Below are positions 1-8,963 of a stretch of 64,000 nt of DNA, piece after piece (within the stretch, counting starts at the first letter, position 1; every line of letters begins with the position of its first letter). The notes under the pieces were generated by a model. The model had not been told where the DNA came from. It did no database searches and saw only the letters and a list, made by a program, of their open reading frames with translations. The position numbers and the translations under genes are program-made. The stretch spans positions 31,320 to 95,319 of the forward strand of contig CALUNW010000011.1 of NCBI GenBank assembly GCA_944322145.1. Reading direction: 5' to 3'. Origin of the DNA: an uncultured Atopobiaceae bacterium. Its GTDB lineage: Bacteria; Actinomycetota; Coriobacteriia; Coriobacteriales; Atopobiaceae.

Positions 1-1130
<1,130 letters not shown>

Positions 1131-1179
1131 TCAGCCGTACACATGAAACACAGGTGCAATCCACACGCACCTTTCCGTT

Positions 1180-1228
1180 AATTTGGGCCGTGACAATTTA
1201 ACCTGTCCTAATTGTCACGGCCCCAATT
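1180..1228. repeat. REP-like palindrome, family C joined to family A ends
   Basis: Two 19-bp arms, identical but for one base, surround the 11-base centre TAACCTGTCCT. The inner part, GTGACAATT then the centre then AATTGTCAC (1190-1218), is the family C core also seen near 27.0 kb and 54.4 kb. The outer part AATTGGGGC resembles family A. It lies between gdhA and the tRNA-Gly gene. No coding function is seen. Confidence 0.8.
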
Positions 1229-1233
1229 AACAG

Positions 1234-1256
1234 AAAACCCGGGCGCTGGGCCCGGG
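1234..1256 (-). terminator. Terminator of the tRNA-Pro/tRNA-Gly unit
   Basis: A CCCGGGC/GCCCGGG stem with a 5-base loop is followed, reading the minus strand, by TTTT. It sits just downstream of the two minus-strand tRNA genes. Confidence 0.7.
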
Positions 1257-1271
1257 CCTTGTCTCAAATGG

Positions 1272-1342
<71 letters not shown>

Positions 1343-1350
1343 GTGCGTGG

Positions 1351-1424
1351 TCGGGGCGACTGGATTCGAACCAGCGACCCTCTGCTCCCAAAGCAGATGC
1401 GCTACCAAGCTGCGCCACGCCCCG
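1351..1424 (-). tRNA. tRNA-Pro (anticodon TGG)
   Basis: The acceptor stem is CGGGGCG/CGCCCCG, the anticodon loop TTTGGGA reads TGG, and the T-arm GGTTCGAATCC is intact. It lies 8 bp upstream of tRNA-Gly on the same strand, so the two are probably cotranscribed. Confidence 0.95.
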
Positions 1425-1472
1425 GTCGCAAGTGATAATTATAGGCGAGCTCCCCCACCCGGGCAATCTGTA

Positions 1473-1492
1473 AATTGGGGACTGTCCCCAAA
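1473..1492. repeat. REP-like palindrome, family A
   Basis: TTGGGGAC, one base, GTCCCCAA forms a near-perfect 17-base palindrome. The same core recurs at 3.07 kb and 3.95 kb around the RAYT transposase gene. Confidence 0.75.
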
Positions 1493-1604
1493 TCACACAT
1501 CGCTCGCCGCGCCTCAGGACCCGTCCGCCGACCCCTCTAGACGCACTGTTTGGGTTTCTCGCATACGGGTAGGCAGACCATAACCCTTGGGAAGGGAGGG
1601 CGTC

Positions 1605-2066
1605 GTGGGCGACCTGTTCCTCATAAACTCTCTCATGACGCTGTGGTTTCCGGTCATCGTCATCCTCATGCTGAGCACCGTTGCCGGAAGATGGGTGGTG
1701 CTCGGCAAGATGGGCAGGAGGCGCTGGGCCGCCATCATCCCGATCTTCTCGACCTGGGAGGTGGCGAAGGGCGCGTCAGGCAACCGGGCGCTGAGCGTGG
1801 TCGCATCCGTCGCGAGCGCGGTGCAGCTCCTCTCGGTTCTTCTCGGCCTTGGGCGGTACTTTGAATCGCAATGGCTCGCGGCGCTTCTCCTCGCCCTCTG
1901 GCTCGTGATGCAGCTCGTGGTGAGCGAGCGGCTGGCGCGCGCCTTTGGCGCAGAGCCAGGCTATGGCTATGCGGTCGGCCTCGTCCTTCTCCCCTTTATT
2001 GCCTATCCGCTCCTCGTTGCGGATAACAGGGTCTATCTCGGGCCGGTTGACGAAGCCGCGGCGTAG
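1605..2066 (+). CDS. Small integral membrane protein, DUF5684-like
   Basis: A protein of about 153 residues with four likely membrane segments. After a first helix comes the cytoplasmic loop GRRRWAAIIPIFSTWEVAKG. Near the C-terminus is LARAFGAEPGYGYAVGLVLLPF. The pattern of a W-AA-IIP-Y/F loop followed by A-FG and a GL-LLP-I helix is typical of DUF5684 proteins, whose role is unknown. GTG 1605 is chosen because GGGAAGGGAGGG lies just upstream; a TTG at 1587 falls inside that site. The next gene, the lipid kinase, is 62 bp downstream on the same strand. No enzymatic residues are recognised. Confidence 0.7.
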   Translation: MGDLFLINSLMTLWFPVIVILMLSTVAGRWVVLGKMGRRRWAAIIPIFSTWEVAKGASGNRALSVVASVASAVQLLSVLLGLGRYFESQWLAALLLALWLVMQLVVSERLARAFGAEPGYGYAVGLVLLPFIAYPLLVADNRVYLGPVDEAAA

Positions 2067-2128
2067 CGTCGAGCACGTTGCCCTGTGTCGTACAATCGAG
2101 GCGAGAAGAACCTCGAGAAGGGTGACGC

Positions 2129-3052
2129 ATGGCCGACTCGCCGCTCGGACGAACGCTCTTGATCGCCAACCCCGCCGCTCACAGCGGCAGGGGGGCGGCC
2201 GGGGCTGATTTCGCGCGTCACTTTCTGAGCAGCTACTCATCTGCGACGCGCGGCTATGAGGTGCGCCTCACACGGGGGCCCGGCGACGCCGTAGGAATTG
2301 CCGCCAGCGCCGTTGGGTACGACACGGTGCTCGCGCTCGGCGGCGACGGCGTCATCCACGAGGTCGTGAACGGCCTCATGAGGCTTCCGGAGTCCGCCCG
2401 GCCGCAGCTCGGCGTCATACCTCTTGGTTCAGGAAACGACTATGCCCGCACGCTCGGGATGCCTAAAAACGACGTCGAGGGGGCCTTTGCGAAGCTCGTC
2501 CGCGGACAGATGCGCGAGCTCGAGGTCGGGCGCGTCAACGGCGTCCACTTCATGGAGACGCTCTCCTTTGGGCTTGACGCCGCAATTGCAATCGACACGA
2601 CAGCGCGCCGTGCCGCCGACACATCTCAGGAGGGCGAGGCGCTCTTCATCACCTCCGGCCTCAAGGTGATCTCCCAGGCGCATCAAGGCTTCCCATGCAC
2701 CGCGCGCTTTGACGGCGAGGATCCGATCGACCTCTCGACGCTCATCTTCGCCGTCCAGGTGGGGCCGACCTACGGAGGGGGCTTCAAGGTCTGTCCCGAC
2801 GCCGATCCCGGCGACGGCCTGCTCGACGTGTGCTACAACGCGCGGCGCCCCTCGATCCCCCACTTTCTCGCGCTCTTTGGCCTGGCTCGCTGGGGCCGGC
2901 ACGCGCTGACGAAGGTCGTTCGCCTGCGGCGCTTCCGGCATGCGACGATCGACTTTGCCGAGGAGCCTCCCTGTCAGGTCGACGGCGAGCAGCTCAGGGG
3001 CACGCACTTCGAGATTGACGTCATCCCCCGCGCCCTCCGCGTCATCTGCTAA
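2129..3052 (+). CDS. Diacylglycerol/lipid kinase family protein (YegS/DagK-like)
   Basis: A 307-residue soluble lipid kinase that phosphorylates diacylglycerol or a related lipid with ATP, normally to recycle diacylglycerol from envelope synthesis. LLIANPAAHSGRG at the N-terminus, LALGGDGVIHEVVNGL around residue 70 (the GGDG nucleotide motif) and LGVIPLGSGNDYART near residue 95 are the catalytic-domain motifs. The C-terminal PCQVDGEQL motif is also typical. Length matches the family. It has its own start with GGGTGACGC upstream and possibly a -10 TACAAT at 2091-2096. The TAA stop is the first part of a family A repeat (TAATTGGGGAC), so the repeat directly abuts the coding end. The exact lipid substrate cannot be told from sequence. 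Confidence 0.88.
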   Translation: MADSPLGRTLLIANPAAHSGRGAAGADFARHFLSSYSSATRGYEVRLTRGPGDAVGIAASAVGYDTVLALGGDGVIHEVVNGLMRLPESARPQLGVIPLGSGNDYARTLGMPKNDVEGAFAKLVRGQMRELEVGRVNGVHFMETLSFGLDAAIAIDTTARRAADTSQEGEALFITSGLKVISQAHQGFPCTARFDGEDPIDLSTLIFAVQVGPTYGGGFKVCPDADPGDGLLDVCYNARRPSIPHFLALFGLARWGRHALTKVVRLRRFRHATIDFAEEPPCQVDGEQLRGTHFEIDVIPRALRVIC

Positions 3053-3093
3053 TTGGGGACACGTTCTCTGCTCATTGGGGACAGTCCCCAATT
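3051..3093. repeat. Family A REP-like element flanking the 3' side of RAYT copy 1
   Basis: A half-copy AATTGGGGAC at 3051-3060 is followed by a full palindrome, ATTGGGGAC, one base, GTCCCCAAT, at 3074-3092. The element touches two stop codons: TAA of the lipid kinase on the plus strand and TGA of the transposase on the minus strand. Confidence 0.8.
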
Positions 3094-3848
3094 CACACAC
3101 ATTTTTGATGCATGGCCTTTTCGATGACATAGCGACCGAGCCCCGTTAGCCTGCCTATCTGCTTCATTGAAAGCCCCGCCTCACCGAGACGGCGCAAATG
3201 GGTCGCACGTTCCCCCGGATCCATCGTCTTCAGGCTATCAAGAGACTCCGGCCAAATCGCGGCAGCGGCCGCTTCGATCGCGTCTTCGTCCGGGACTCTC
3301 ACCGAAACCCTGGGATAGTAAGGGGCAGCATCAGGGTCATCGATAAACTCACGAAAACCGCGCGTACCACCAACCATTTCTAGAATCAGGCTCGTCTCGG
3401 AAATGTCAGGGGTTCCGAGGTACTCGGAGTAACTGCTCCACCTATAGCTTCCAGGTTCCGACAGCCCCGCCTTACTCGGATTACGAATGATGTACCGAAT
3501 CGTCACGAGCAGCTGTTCGTCAGATTGAACGGCAACGCTTGTGAAACGGGACGAAAACACATGGCCCACATGACCCCAACGATCATTGAAATGACGCGCG
3601 TATGTGGTCGTCACGAAATGCACAAAAGAACTCAGCTCACCTTTAGGGTCCTCCACGAGAAGATGAACGTGGTTGCTCATGAGGCACCAAGCCAAGACTG
3701 AAAGCGAGTACTTCTCCCGCGCGCGTCTTAACATCTGAAGGAAAGCCTCATGATCAGCATCGTCCTCAAAGATGACCTGATTTCCCGCGCCTTTCATGAT
3801 GATGTGATAGAACCCCAGCTCCGACAGCTTCCTCGGCCCCCTCGGCAT
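3093..3848 (-). CDS. REP-associated tyrosine transposase (RAYT), copy 1
   Basis: A 251-residue single-strand DNA transposase of the Y1/HUH class. It carries the HUH motif H60-V-H62 in AWCLMSNHVHLLVEDP and a likely nucleophile tyrosine, Y83, in TTTYARHFN. RWSSYSEYLG, typical of RAYTs, follows. The C-terminal third ends in a helix-turn-helix-like stretch, LSMKQIGRLTGLGRYVIEK, as in many RAYTs. Proteins of this family nick and move REP palindromes rather than forming a classical IS. Family A palindromes lie on both sides (3051-3093 and 3951-3970), consistent with a cognate pair. The second copy at 42844 shares the same architecture but is clearly divergent. GGGGGAGAC precedes the start codon. 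Whether it is active is unknown. Confidence 0.88.
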   Translation of the reverse strand: MPRGPRKLSELGFYHIIMKGAGNQVIFEDDADHEAFLQMLRRAREKYSLSVLAWCLMSNHVHLLVEDPKGELSSFVHFVTTTYARHFNDRWGHVGHVFSSRFTSVAVQSDEQLLVTIRYIIRNPSKAGLSEPGSYRWSSYSEYLGTPDISETSLILEMVGGTRGFREFIDDPDAAPYYPRVSVRVPDEDAIEAAAAAIWPESLDSLKTMDPGERATHLRRLGEAGLSMKQIGRLTGLGRYVIEKAMHQKCV

Positions 3849-3903
3849 GTCTCCCCCAATCGACAGCGTGGGACATTCATACCCAGCCTTGTGAGAACAA
3901 AAC

Positions 3904-3937
3904 GATGCCGCCCGCCGACGGTTCGGCGAGCGGCATC
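3904..3937 (-). terminator. Terminator of ptsI
   Basis: The minus strand reads GATGCCGC, an inner stem-loop, GCGGCATC, then GTTTTGTTC. It lies about 40 bp beyond the ptsI stop codon, with the family A repeat in between. Confidence 0.75.
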
Positions 3938-3950
3938 AAACTTTTGTGCT

Positions 3951-3970
3951 AATTGGGGACTGTCCCCAAC
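3951..3970. repeat. Family A REP-like palindrome, 5' side of RAYT copy 1
   Basis: AATTGGGGAC followed by T and GTCCCCAA, the same core as at 1473 and 3074. It lies between the ptsI stop and its terminator, so it would be transcribed in the ptsI 3' UTR. Confidence 0.75.
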
Positions 3971-3976
3971 GTGCAG

Positions 3977-5680
3977 TTAGCGGGCGGCGGCCTGGAGCAT
4001 GGCCTTGACCTCGGCGGCGGTCTTGAGCTTCATGACCTTCTCGGTAAGGGCGTCGGCCTCGGCCTTGGTCCACTCGGAGATGATGCGACGGGTGCGCAGA
4101 ATCGACGGGGCGGACACGGAGAACTCGCCCAGGCCGAAGGAGATCAGCACCGGGATCAGCAGCGGGTCGGCCGCGGCCTCGCCGCACATGCCGACCATGA
4201 TGCCGGCCTTGTTGCCCTCCTCGATGATGCGCTTGAGCGAGCGCAGGACGGCGGGCTGATAGACGTCGTAGAGGTAGGCGACCTTGTCGTTGCCGCGGTC
4301 GGCGCACATGGTGTAGCCGATCAGGTCGTTGGTGCCGATGGAGAAGAAGTCGCACTCGGCCGCGAGGTCGTCGGCGATCAGGGACGCGGCGGGCGTCTCG
4401 ATCATGGTGCCGACCTCGATGTCCTTGTTGTAGGAGACGCCGCGGGCGTCGAGGTCCGCCTTGCACTCCTCGACGAGGGCCTTCACCTGGCGAATCTCAT
4501 CGAGGTTGGTGACCAGCGGAACCATGATCTTGATGTCGCCGAAGGCGGACGCGCGCAGCAGGGCCGTGAGCTGGACCTTGTACTGCTCGGGGTTGTTGAG
4601 GCAGTAGCGGACCGCACGGTAGCCCATGAAGGGGTTCTCCTCCTTCTGGAGGTTCATGTACGGGATCTCCTTGTCGCCGCCCACGTCGAGCGTGCGGATG
4701 ATCAACGGCTGGTTCTTCATGCGCAGGGCGACCTTCTGGTACGCAGTGAACTGCTCGTCCTCGGTCGGGAGCTCCTTTGCGTCCATGAACAGGAACTCGG
4801 AGCGGAAGAGTCCCACGCCCTCGCAGTCGTGCTCGGCGGCGACGTTGGCGTCGTCCGGGTTGCCGATGTTGGCGACGAGAAGGACCTTGTCGCCGTCGCC
4901 CGTGACGGTGGGCTTGCCGCGATAGGCCTCGAGCGCCTGCTTCTCCTCGGCGAACTGCTTCGCCTTGGCGCGATAGTGCGTGAGGTCGCTGTCGGCAGGG
5001 TTCACGAGAACGCGGCCGCGGGAGCCGTCGACGATGACCATGTCGCCGCCCTTGATGTTCTTCGTGCAGTCGGCGACGGAAAGGACCGCCGGAATCTCGA
5101 GCGCGCGGGCGATGATCGCGGAGTGGGAGGTGCGGCCTCCGGTCTCGGTCACGATGGCGGCGACGTTGTCCTTGTCGATGTCGGCGGTCATGGACGGCGT
5201 GAGCTCGTGCACGACGACGACGGAGTTCTCGGGAAGCGTGGAGAGGTCGACGACCTCCTTGCCCAGCAGGTCGGCGAGAAGACCGGTCTTGACGTCGGCG
5301 ACGTCGGCGGCGCGCTCGCGGAACAGCTCGTCCTCCATGTTGGAGAACATGTTGTAGTACATGTCGTAGGCCTCGGAGACGGCCTGCTCGGCGCACATGC
5401 CGGAATCGATCGACCCGTTGACCATCTCCTGGATGCCCTCGTCCTCGGCAAACTCGATGTGGGCGCCCATGATGGCGGCGGCCTCCTCGCCCACGGTCTG
5501 CGTCATGCGCTCGATCTGGGCGTTGGTCTGCTCGATGAACTTGGCGACGGCGGCGGCGTAGCGCTGCTTCTCGTCGCCGGCGTCGTCGGGCTTGTGCGGC
5601 GTGAAGCTCAGGTCGGGCTCGACCGCGACGCGCGCGACGCCAATGCCAATGCCGTCAGATGCGTTGACTCCCTCGTACAT
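3977..5680 (-). CDS. ptsI: PTS enzyme I (phosphoenolpyruvate-protein phosphotransferase)
   Basis: Enzyme I takes phosphate from phosphoenolpyruvate and passes it to HPr, starting sugar uptake by the phosphotransferase system. The 567-residue length fits the family (about 570). The phosphohistidine motif GGRTSHSAIIAR places the active histidine near residue 186. The C-terminal TIM-barrel motifs GVGLFRSEFLFMD, MVPLVTNLDEIRQ and DFFSIGTNDLIGYTM follow in order. The start MYEGVNASDGIGIG is chosen because GGTAGGGGGTAAC lies directly upstream and earlier codons do not match the family. It follows fruK by about 100 bp on the same strand. No HPr or sugar-specific EII gene is in the window. Confidence 0.95.
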   Translation of the reverse strand: MYEGVNASDGIGIGVARVAVEPDLSFTPHKPDDAGDEKQRYAAAVAKFIEQTNAQIERMTQTVGEEAAAIMGAHIEFAEDEGIQEMVNGSIDSGMCAEQAVSEAYDMYYNMFSNMEDELFRERAADVADVKTGLLADLLGKEVVDLSTLPENSVVVVHELTPSMTADIDKDNVAAIVTETGGRTSHSAIIARALEIPAVLSVADCTKNIKGGDMVIVDGSRGRVLVNPADSDLTHYRAKAKQFAEEKQALEAYRGKPTVTGDGDKVLLVANIGNPDDANVAAEHDCEGVGLFRSEFLFMDAKELPTEDEQFTAYQKVALRMKNQPLIIRTLDVGGDKEIPYMNLQKEENPFMGYRAVRYCLNNPEQYKVQLTALLRASAFGDIKIMVPLVTNLDEIRQVKALVEECKADLDARGVSYNKDIEVGTMIETPAASLIADDLAAECDFFSIGTNDLIGYTMCADRGNDKVAYLYDVYQPAVLRSLKRIIEEGNKAGIMVGMCGEAAADPLLIPVLISFGLGEFSVSAPSILRTRRIISEWTKAEADALTEKVMKLKTAAEVKAMLQAAAR

Positions 5681-5781
5681 GTTACCCCCTACCTTCGGGC
5701 CGCCAGGCGGCCGTATCCCAACATCGTTCACGCCCGGGCCAAGGCCGCGAGCGAGAAACCCAAGCTAGGCTCCAGGCGCTA

Positions 5782-6780
5782 CTACTCCGCCTCGGTGGCA
5801 GCGGCAGCCGCCTCGCGGTCCTTGTTGGCCTGGATGTCGCGCGCGATGGTGCCGGGGATGGCGCGGCCCATCTTCTTGTAGAGCGCCGTGACCACGCGAT
5901 CGATGGTCGAGCGCTTAGCGATGCCCTTGCTCGCGGCCGTCGCGGTGCCGCAGGCGGACGCGAAGATGAGCGCCGTCTCGTAGTCGACACCGCGCGTGAC
6001 CTGGGAGAGGAAGCCGCCGACCATGGAGTCGCCGGCACCCGTGGCGTTGACGAGCTTGATGCGCGCCGTGGGCACGATGTGCTCCGCGCCGTTCTCGTCG
6101 AGCAGGAGCGAGCCGTGACCGCCGCAGGAGATGATGACGTTGCGCGCGCCCGCCTCCTGGAGCTTGTGAGCGTAGGGCATGCACTCCTCGGGCTCCTCGA
6201 TGTTGACGCCGTAGATGCGACCGACCTCGTGGTTGTTGGGCTTGATGAGGAACGGATGCATCTCGAGGGCCTCCATGAGCAGCTGGCCCGGGGCGTCCAC
6301 GACGAACTGGATGCCGCGGCCGCCCAGGCGGCGCATGATCTGGGAGTACATGTCCTCGGGAAGGCTGTTGGGGATGGAGCCCGTCAGGACGAGCGTGTCA
6401 CCCGCGCCGACGACGTCCATGCGCTGGAGAAGCTCGTCGACCTTCTTCTCGGGAATCTTGGGGCCCATGCCGTTGACCATCGTCATGACGATGCCGTTGA
6501 GCTTGACGTTGATGCGGGTGTAGCCGCGGTCGAGAAGAACGAAGTTGCTCGCGATGCCCTTCTCCTGCAGACGGCGCAGGAGATAGTCTCCCGTGAAGCC
6601 CGCGGCGATGCCCATGGCGATGCTCGGGGTCTCGAGCTCGTTCAGAATCGTGGCGATGTTGATGCCGTTTCCACCGCAGTGGAGCTCCTCGTTGGAGGAG
6701 CGGTTCGTGAAGCCCATGTCCAGGGTCAGGGGGTGCATGACATAGTCGAGGGCGGGGTTCAACGTCATTGTGTAAATCAA
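5782..6780 (-). CDS. fruK: 1-phosphofructokinase (PfkB family)
   Basis: A 332-residue sugar-phosphate kinase converting fructose 1-phosphate to the 1,6-bisphosphate, or a tagatose-6-phosphate kinase relative. The N-terminus IYTMTLNPALDYV and HCGGNGINIATILNELE are hallmarks of the FruK/LacC branch. The PfkB signature VNATGAGDSMVGGFL with its catalytic aspartate is near residue 260. The first codon is read as TTG at 6780: the Shine-Dalgarno GGAAGGAG sits 6-7 nt upstream and FruK proteins begin M-IYT-TLNPA. Being next to ptsI supports a role in PTS fructose use, although no fructose EII or regulator is present here. Substrate choice within the FruK/LacC branch is inferred. Confidence 0.88.
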   Translation of the reverse strand: MIYTMTLNPALDYVMHPLTLDMGFTNRSSNEELHCGGNGINIATILNELETPSIAMGIAAGFTGDYLLRRLQEKGIASNFVLLDRGYTRINVKLNGIVMTMVNGMGPKIPEKKVDELLQRMDVVGAGDTLVLTGSIPNSLPEDMYSQIMRRLGGRGIQFVVDAPGQLLMEALEMHPFLIKPNNHEVGRIYGVNIEEPEECMPYAHKLQEAGARNVIISCGGHGSLLLDENGAEHIVPTARIKLVNATGAGDSMVGGFLSQVTRGVDYETALIFASACGTATAASKGIAKRSTIDRVVTALYKKMGRAIPGTIARDIQANKDREAAAAATEAE

Positions 6781-6888
6781 CGCGCGCTCCTTCCAACGGG
6801 CGAGACACCTGTTAAGTATGCCGCATGTCACTGTGCCCGCGCCTGAAAATACGCGAGCGAGCACGTCGCAACGGCCAGAGGCACAAAT

Positions 6889-6922
6889 TTGGCCGGGCAC
6901 CGAGCCGCCGGTGCCCGGCCAA
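6889..6922 (-). terminator. Terminator downstream of tRNA-Arg
   Basis: A perfect 14-bp stem, TTGGCCGGGCACCG with its complement, encloses a 6-base loop (6903-6908). It lies 12 bp beyond the tRNA-Arg 3' end and is followed on the minus strand by AAATTTGTG. Confidence 0.85.
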
Positions 6923-6934
6923 GGAGGTCTCTGG

Positions 6935-7008
6935 TGCGCCCTGAGGGATTCGAACCCCCGACCTTGAGATTAGAAGTCTCCTGCTCTATCCAACTGAGCT
7001 AAGGGCGC
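6935..7008 (-). tRNA. tRNA-Arg (anticodon TCT)
   Basis: Acceptor stem GCGCCCT/AGGGCGC, anticodon loop CTTCTAA, T-arm GGTTCGAATCC. CCA is not encoded (the 3' end reads ACC). Confidence 0.95.
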
Positions 7009-7026
7009 AGACGTGCGTAAAGCATT

Positions 7027-7614
7027 TTAGAGCATACCGAAGGCCTTGGCCGCGAGAATGCCCTCGACAGTCTTTGCGTCCTGAATGAGGCCCTCCCGAA
7101 TGGCGGCGACGGCGTCGCCGACGGGCACCCAGACCACGTTCAGGAACTCCCCCTCGTCAAGGCGCGCCTCCCCCTGGGAGACGCCATGGGCAAAGTAGAC
7201 CGAGGTGTGCTCGTTGGTGAAGCCCGGGGCGCCATAGGACTCCGTGAGCAGCTCGAGGCGCTCGGCGACCAGGCCCGTCTCCTCGGTGAGCTCGCGCGCC
7301 GCGCAGACGTCGCGGCGCTCGGCGGGATCCACCTTGCCCGCGGGAATCTCGAGCGTCATGCACCCCAGGGCGACGCGGTACTGCCGCACGAGGCACACGC
7401 GGCCGTCCCTGACGGCGACCACGCCCGCGCCACCGTTGTGGCGAACGATCTCGCGCCAGTCGAGGCTTCCGTCCGAGAGCTCGACCCGCAGGTGCTCGAC
7501 CGAGAAGATCTTGCCCTCCCAGGGACGCTCGGTCCCCACGACCCGCTCCGCCAGAACGGGGTCGATCTCGAGCGCGCGGCGGATCGCCTCGAGGCCCTGG
7601 ACATTCTCGGCCAT
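7027..7614 (-). CDS. Nudix hydrolase, ADP-ribose pyrophosphatase-like
   Basis: A 195-residue cytoplasmic Nudix enzyme. The full Nudix box GX5EX7REUXEEXGU is present from G93 (GKVDPAERRDVCAARELTEE, then TGL). The N-terminal beta strand and VCLVRQYRVALGCMTLEIPAGKVD match the ADP-ribose pyrophosphatase branch (NudF/YqkG-like), which cleaves ADP-ribose to AMP and ribose 5-phosphate. It starts 6 bp after the nuclease gene stop on the same strand, suggesting cotranscription, though the functions are not obviously linked. Substrate is inferred from the REYR-type region, not proven. Confidence 0.85.
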   Translation of the reverse strand: MAENVQGLEAIRRALEIDPVLAERVVGTERPWEGKIFSVEHLRVELSDGSLDWREIVRHNGGAGVVAVRDGRVCLVRQYRVALGCMTLEIPAGKVDPAERRDVCAARELTEETGLVAERLELLTESYGAPGFTNEHTSVYFAHGVSQGEARLDEGEFLNVVWVPVGDAVAAIREGLIQDAKTVEGILAAKAFGML

Positions 7615-7620
7615 CTCTCC

Positions 7621-8406
7621 TCACTCCCCCGCGACGGCAAACTCGCCCGTCGCATAGTCGATCTCGAACCCATATGCCGTGTTGAAGACCTCTACCTCGA
7701 GGTCGATCTCCCCATCGGAAGAAAGCACGTCGACAATGACGCTGCGCGCCAGGAGCTCGTCGCCCTCGTAGACGGGCGTCGCCGAGTAATATACCGTGCC
7801 GTCGCGGTTGTCCCACAGCCAGTCGCGCGCGATGCCCTCGGTGTAGGCCATTCCGCCGTCCTGGCCGCGATTGTCGCCGACGTTCTGCGGACGGGTGCCG
7901 GTGATCAGGTTATACGCGGCATCGTCCCCGCCGAGCGACTTCGCGAGCAGGTGGCTGCGGTTGAACAGGGCGCCATGATAGGTCTTCTCGCCGGGCATCT
8001 TGATGTCGACCTCGCGGTTGTGGCCCCAGCCCGAGGGGTGGATCTCGTGGATGTCCTCGCGCTCGCGGTCGCTGCCCTCGCGCATCATGTCGTAGGTGAC
8101 GAGCGCGGCGGCGCGCCCGGTGCGACCGAGGGCGTCGAGCCCCTCGTAGCGCGCCTCGCCGGGCTCTAGCTCCACATCCATGACAGCCGACCCCACGATG
8201 CGGCAGTACTCCGGGTATTCCTCGAAGCTCCAGGATGTGTAGGCGTCCTGACGCTCGGAGAGCCGCTCCGGCTCGGGGGCGAGGGCACGCTGTATGCTCG
8301 GCAGCGCACCCGAGAGCCCGGCTACGATAAGTGCCGCTACGAGCGCCCCCAGAAGCGCCGCGGGCTTGCTCCGCGGACGGCGCCCGCCCTTCTCCCTGTA
8401 TGCCAT
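7621..8406 (-). CDS. Secreted or membrane-anchored DNA/RNA non-specific nuclease (EndA/Spd-like)
   Basis: A 261-residue protein with an N-terminal hydrophobic segment (AALLGALVAALIVAGLSGAL, about residues 16-35) that should export or anchor it. The catalytic domain has SGWGHNREVDIKMPG, then FNRSHLLAKSLGGDDAAYN with the general-base histidine H152, then ITGTRPQNVGDN. NRSHLLA in place of DRGH is typical of streptodornase/Spd-type and DNA-entry nucleases in the beta-beta-alpha metal fold, with the Asn residues as metal ligands. It probably degrades extracellular DNA for nutrients or uptake. ATG 8406 follows AAGGGGACTCC; an upstream ATG at 8454 has no such site. Confidence 0.85.
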   Translation of the reverse strand: MAYREKGGRRPRSKPAALLGALVAALIVAGLSGALPSIQRALAPEPERLSERQDAYTSWSFEEYPEYCRIVGSAVMDVELEPGEARYEGLDALGRTGRAAALVTYDMMREGSDREREDIHEIHPSGWGHNREVDIKMPGEKTYHGALFNRSHLLAKSLGGDDAAYNLITGTRPQNVGDNRGQDGGMAYTEGIARDWLWDNRDGTVYYSATPVYEGDELLARSVIVDVLSSDGEIDLEVEVFNTAYGFEIDYATGEFAVAGE

Positions 8407-8531
8407 GGAGTCCCCTTTCGTTCCTCGGCAGGATACCATGGCCGCCGGACACAAACTCAGGCAGAGCTTAAGGGAGCCCCCACTGGCCCCACTGGCTCAT
8501 GGAGAGAATCCGAATCCGCGCAAAAAAGTCC

Positions 8532-8560
8532 TTGCATCGGGTCGGGCGGGCGTGCATAAT
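8532..8560 (+). promoter_or_regulatory. Promoter of the tRNA-His/Lys/Lys operon
   Basis: TTGCAT at 8532-8537 and CATAAT at 8555-8560 are separated by 17 bp, with TG just before the -10. The first tRNA begins about 32 bp downstream. Confidence 0.75.
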
Positions 8561-8592
8561 AATCGAGCTGCCTGAAGAGGTTCGCGAAAATG

Positions 8593-8668
8593 GTGGGTGT
8601 AGCTCAGTTGGCAGAGCGACGGACTGTGGCTCCGTAGGTCGAGGGTTCGAGACCCTTCGCCCACCCCA
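8593..8668 (+). tRNA. tRNA-His (anticodon GTG)
   Basis: The acceptor stem is GTGGGTG/CGCCCAC. The base before it is G (G-1) and the discriminator is C, the histidine identity pair. Anticodon loop CTGTGGC. CCA is encoded. Confidence 0.95.
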
Positions 8669-8681
8669 TTTAATCGAATAC

Positions 8682-8757
8682 GGATCGTTAGCTCAGCTGG
8701 TAGAGCAGGGGACTCTTAATCCCAAGGTCCAGGGTTCGAACCCCTGACGATCCACCA
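8682..8757 (+). tRNA. tRNA-Lys (anticodon CTT), copy 1
   Basis: Acceptor GGATCGT/ACGATCC, anticodon loop ACTCTTAAT reads CTT, encoded CCA. It is identical in sequence to the next gene. Confidence 0.95.
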
Positions 8758-8762
8758 TTTTT

Positions 8763-8838
8763 GGATCGTTAGCTCAGCTGGTAGAGCAGGGGACTCTTAA
8801 TCCCAAGGTCCAGGGTTCGAACCCCTGACGATCCACCA
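8763..8838 (+). tRNA. tRNA-Lys (anticodon CTT), copy 2
   Basis: An exact duplicate of the previous tRNA, 5 bp downstream, with encoded CCA. The two copies probably arose by tandem duplication and fit the heavy use of AAG codons here. Confidence 0.95.
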
Positions 8839-8850
8839 CGAAAGTTTCGG

Positions 8851-8884
8851 CCGGGCGCCCTGGGGTGTCCGGTCGTTTTCTTTT
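8851..8884 (+). terminator. Terminator of the tRNA operon
   Basis: CCGGGCGCC pairs with GGTGTCCGG (two wobble pairs) and is followed by TCGTTTTCTTTT. Confidence 0.8.
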
Positions 8885-8963
8885 GCCTATCGCTCCCCTC
8901 TTGCCAGTCAGGCCCTGACGTCACGGGGCTATGCTATTCTCCAAGGCGAAGGAGGTTACCCAG

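Noticed and set aside
5680..5731. Longer ptsI start (MNDVGIRPPGGPK)
   Set aside because: The Shine-Dalgarno GGGGG lies just before the internal ATG at 5680, and the extra residues do not resemble enzyme I.
3953..5881. 642-codon plus-strand frame opposite ptsI
   Set aside because: Antisense artefact of biased codon use; no motifs, while ptsI on the other strand is unmistakable.
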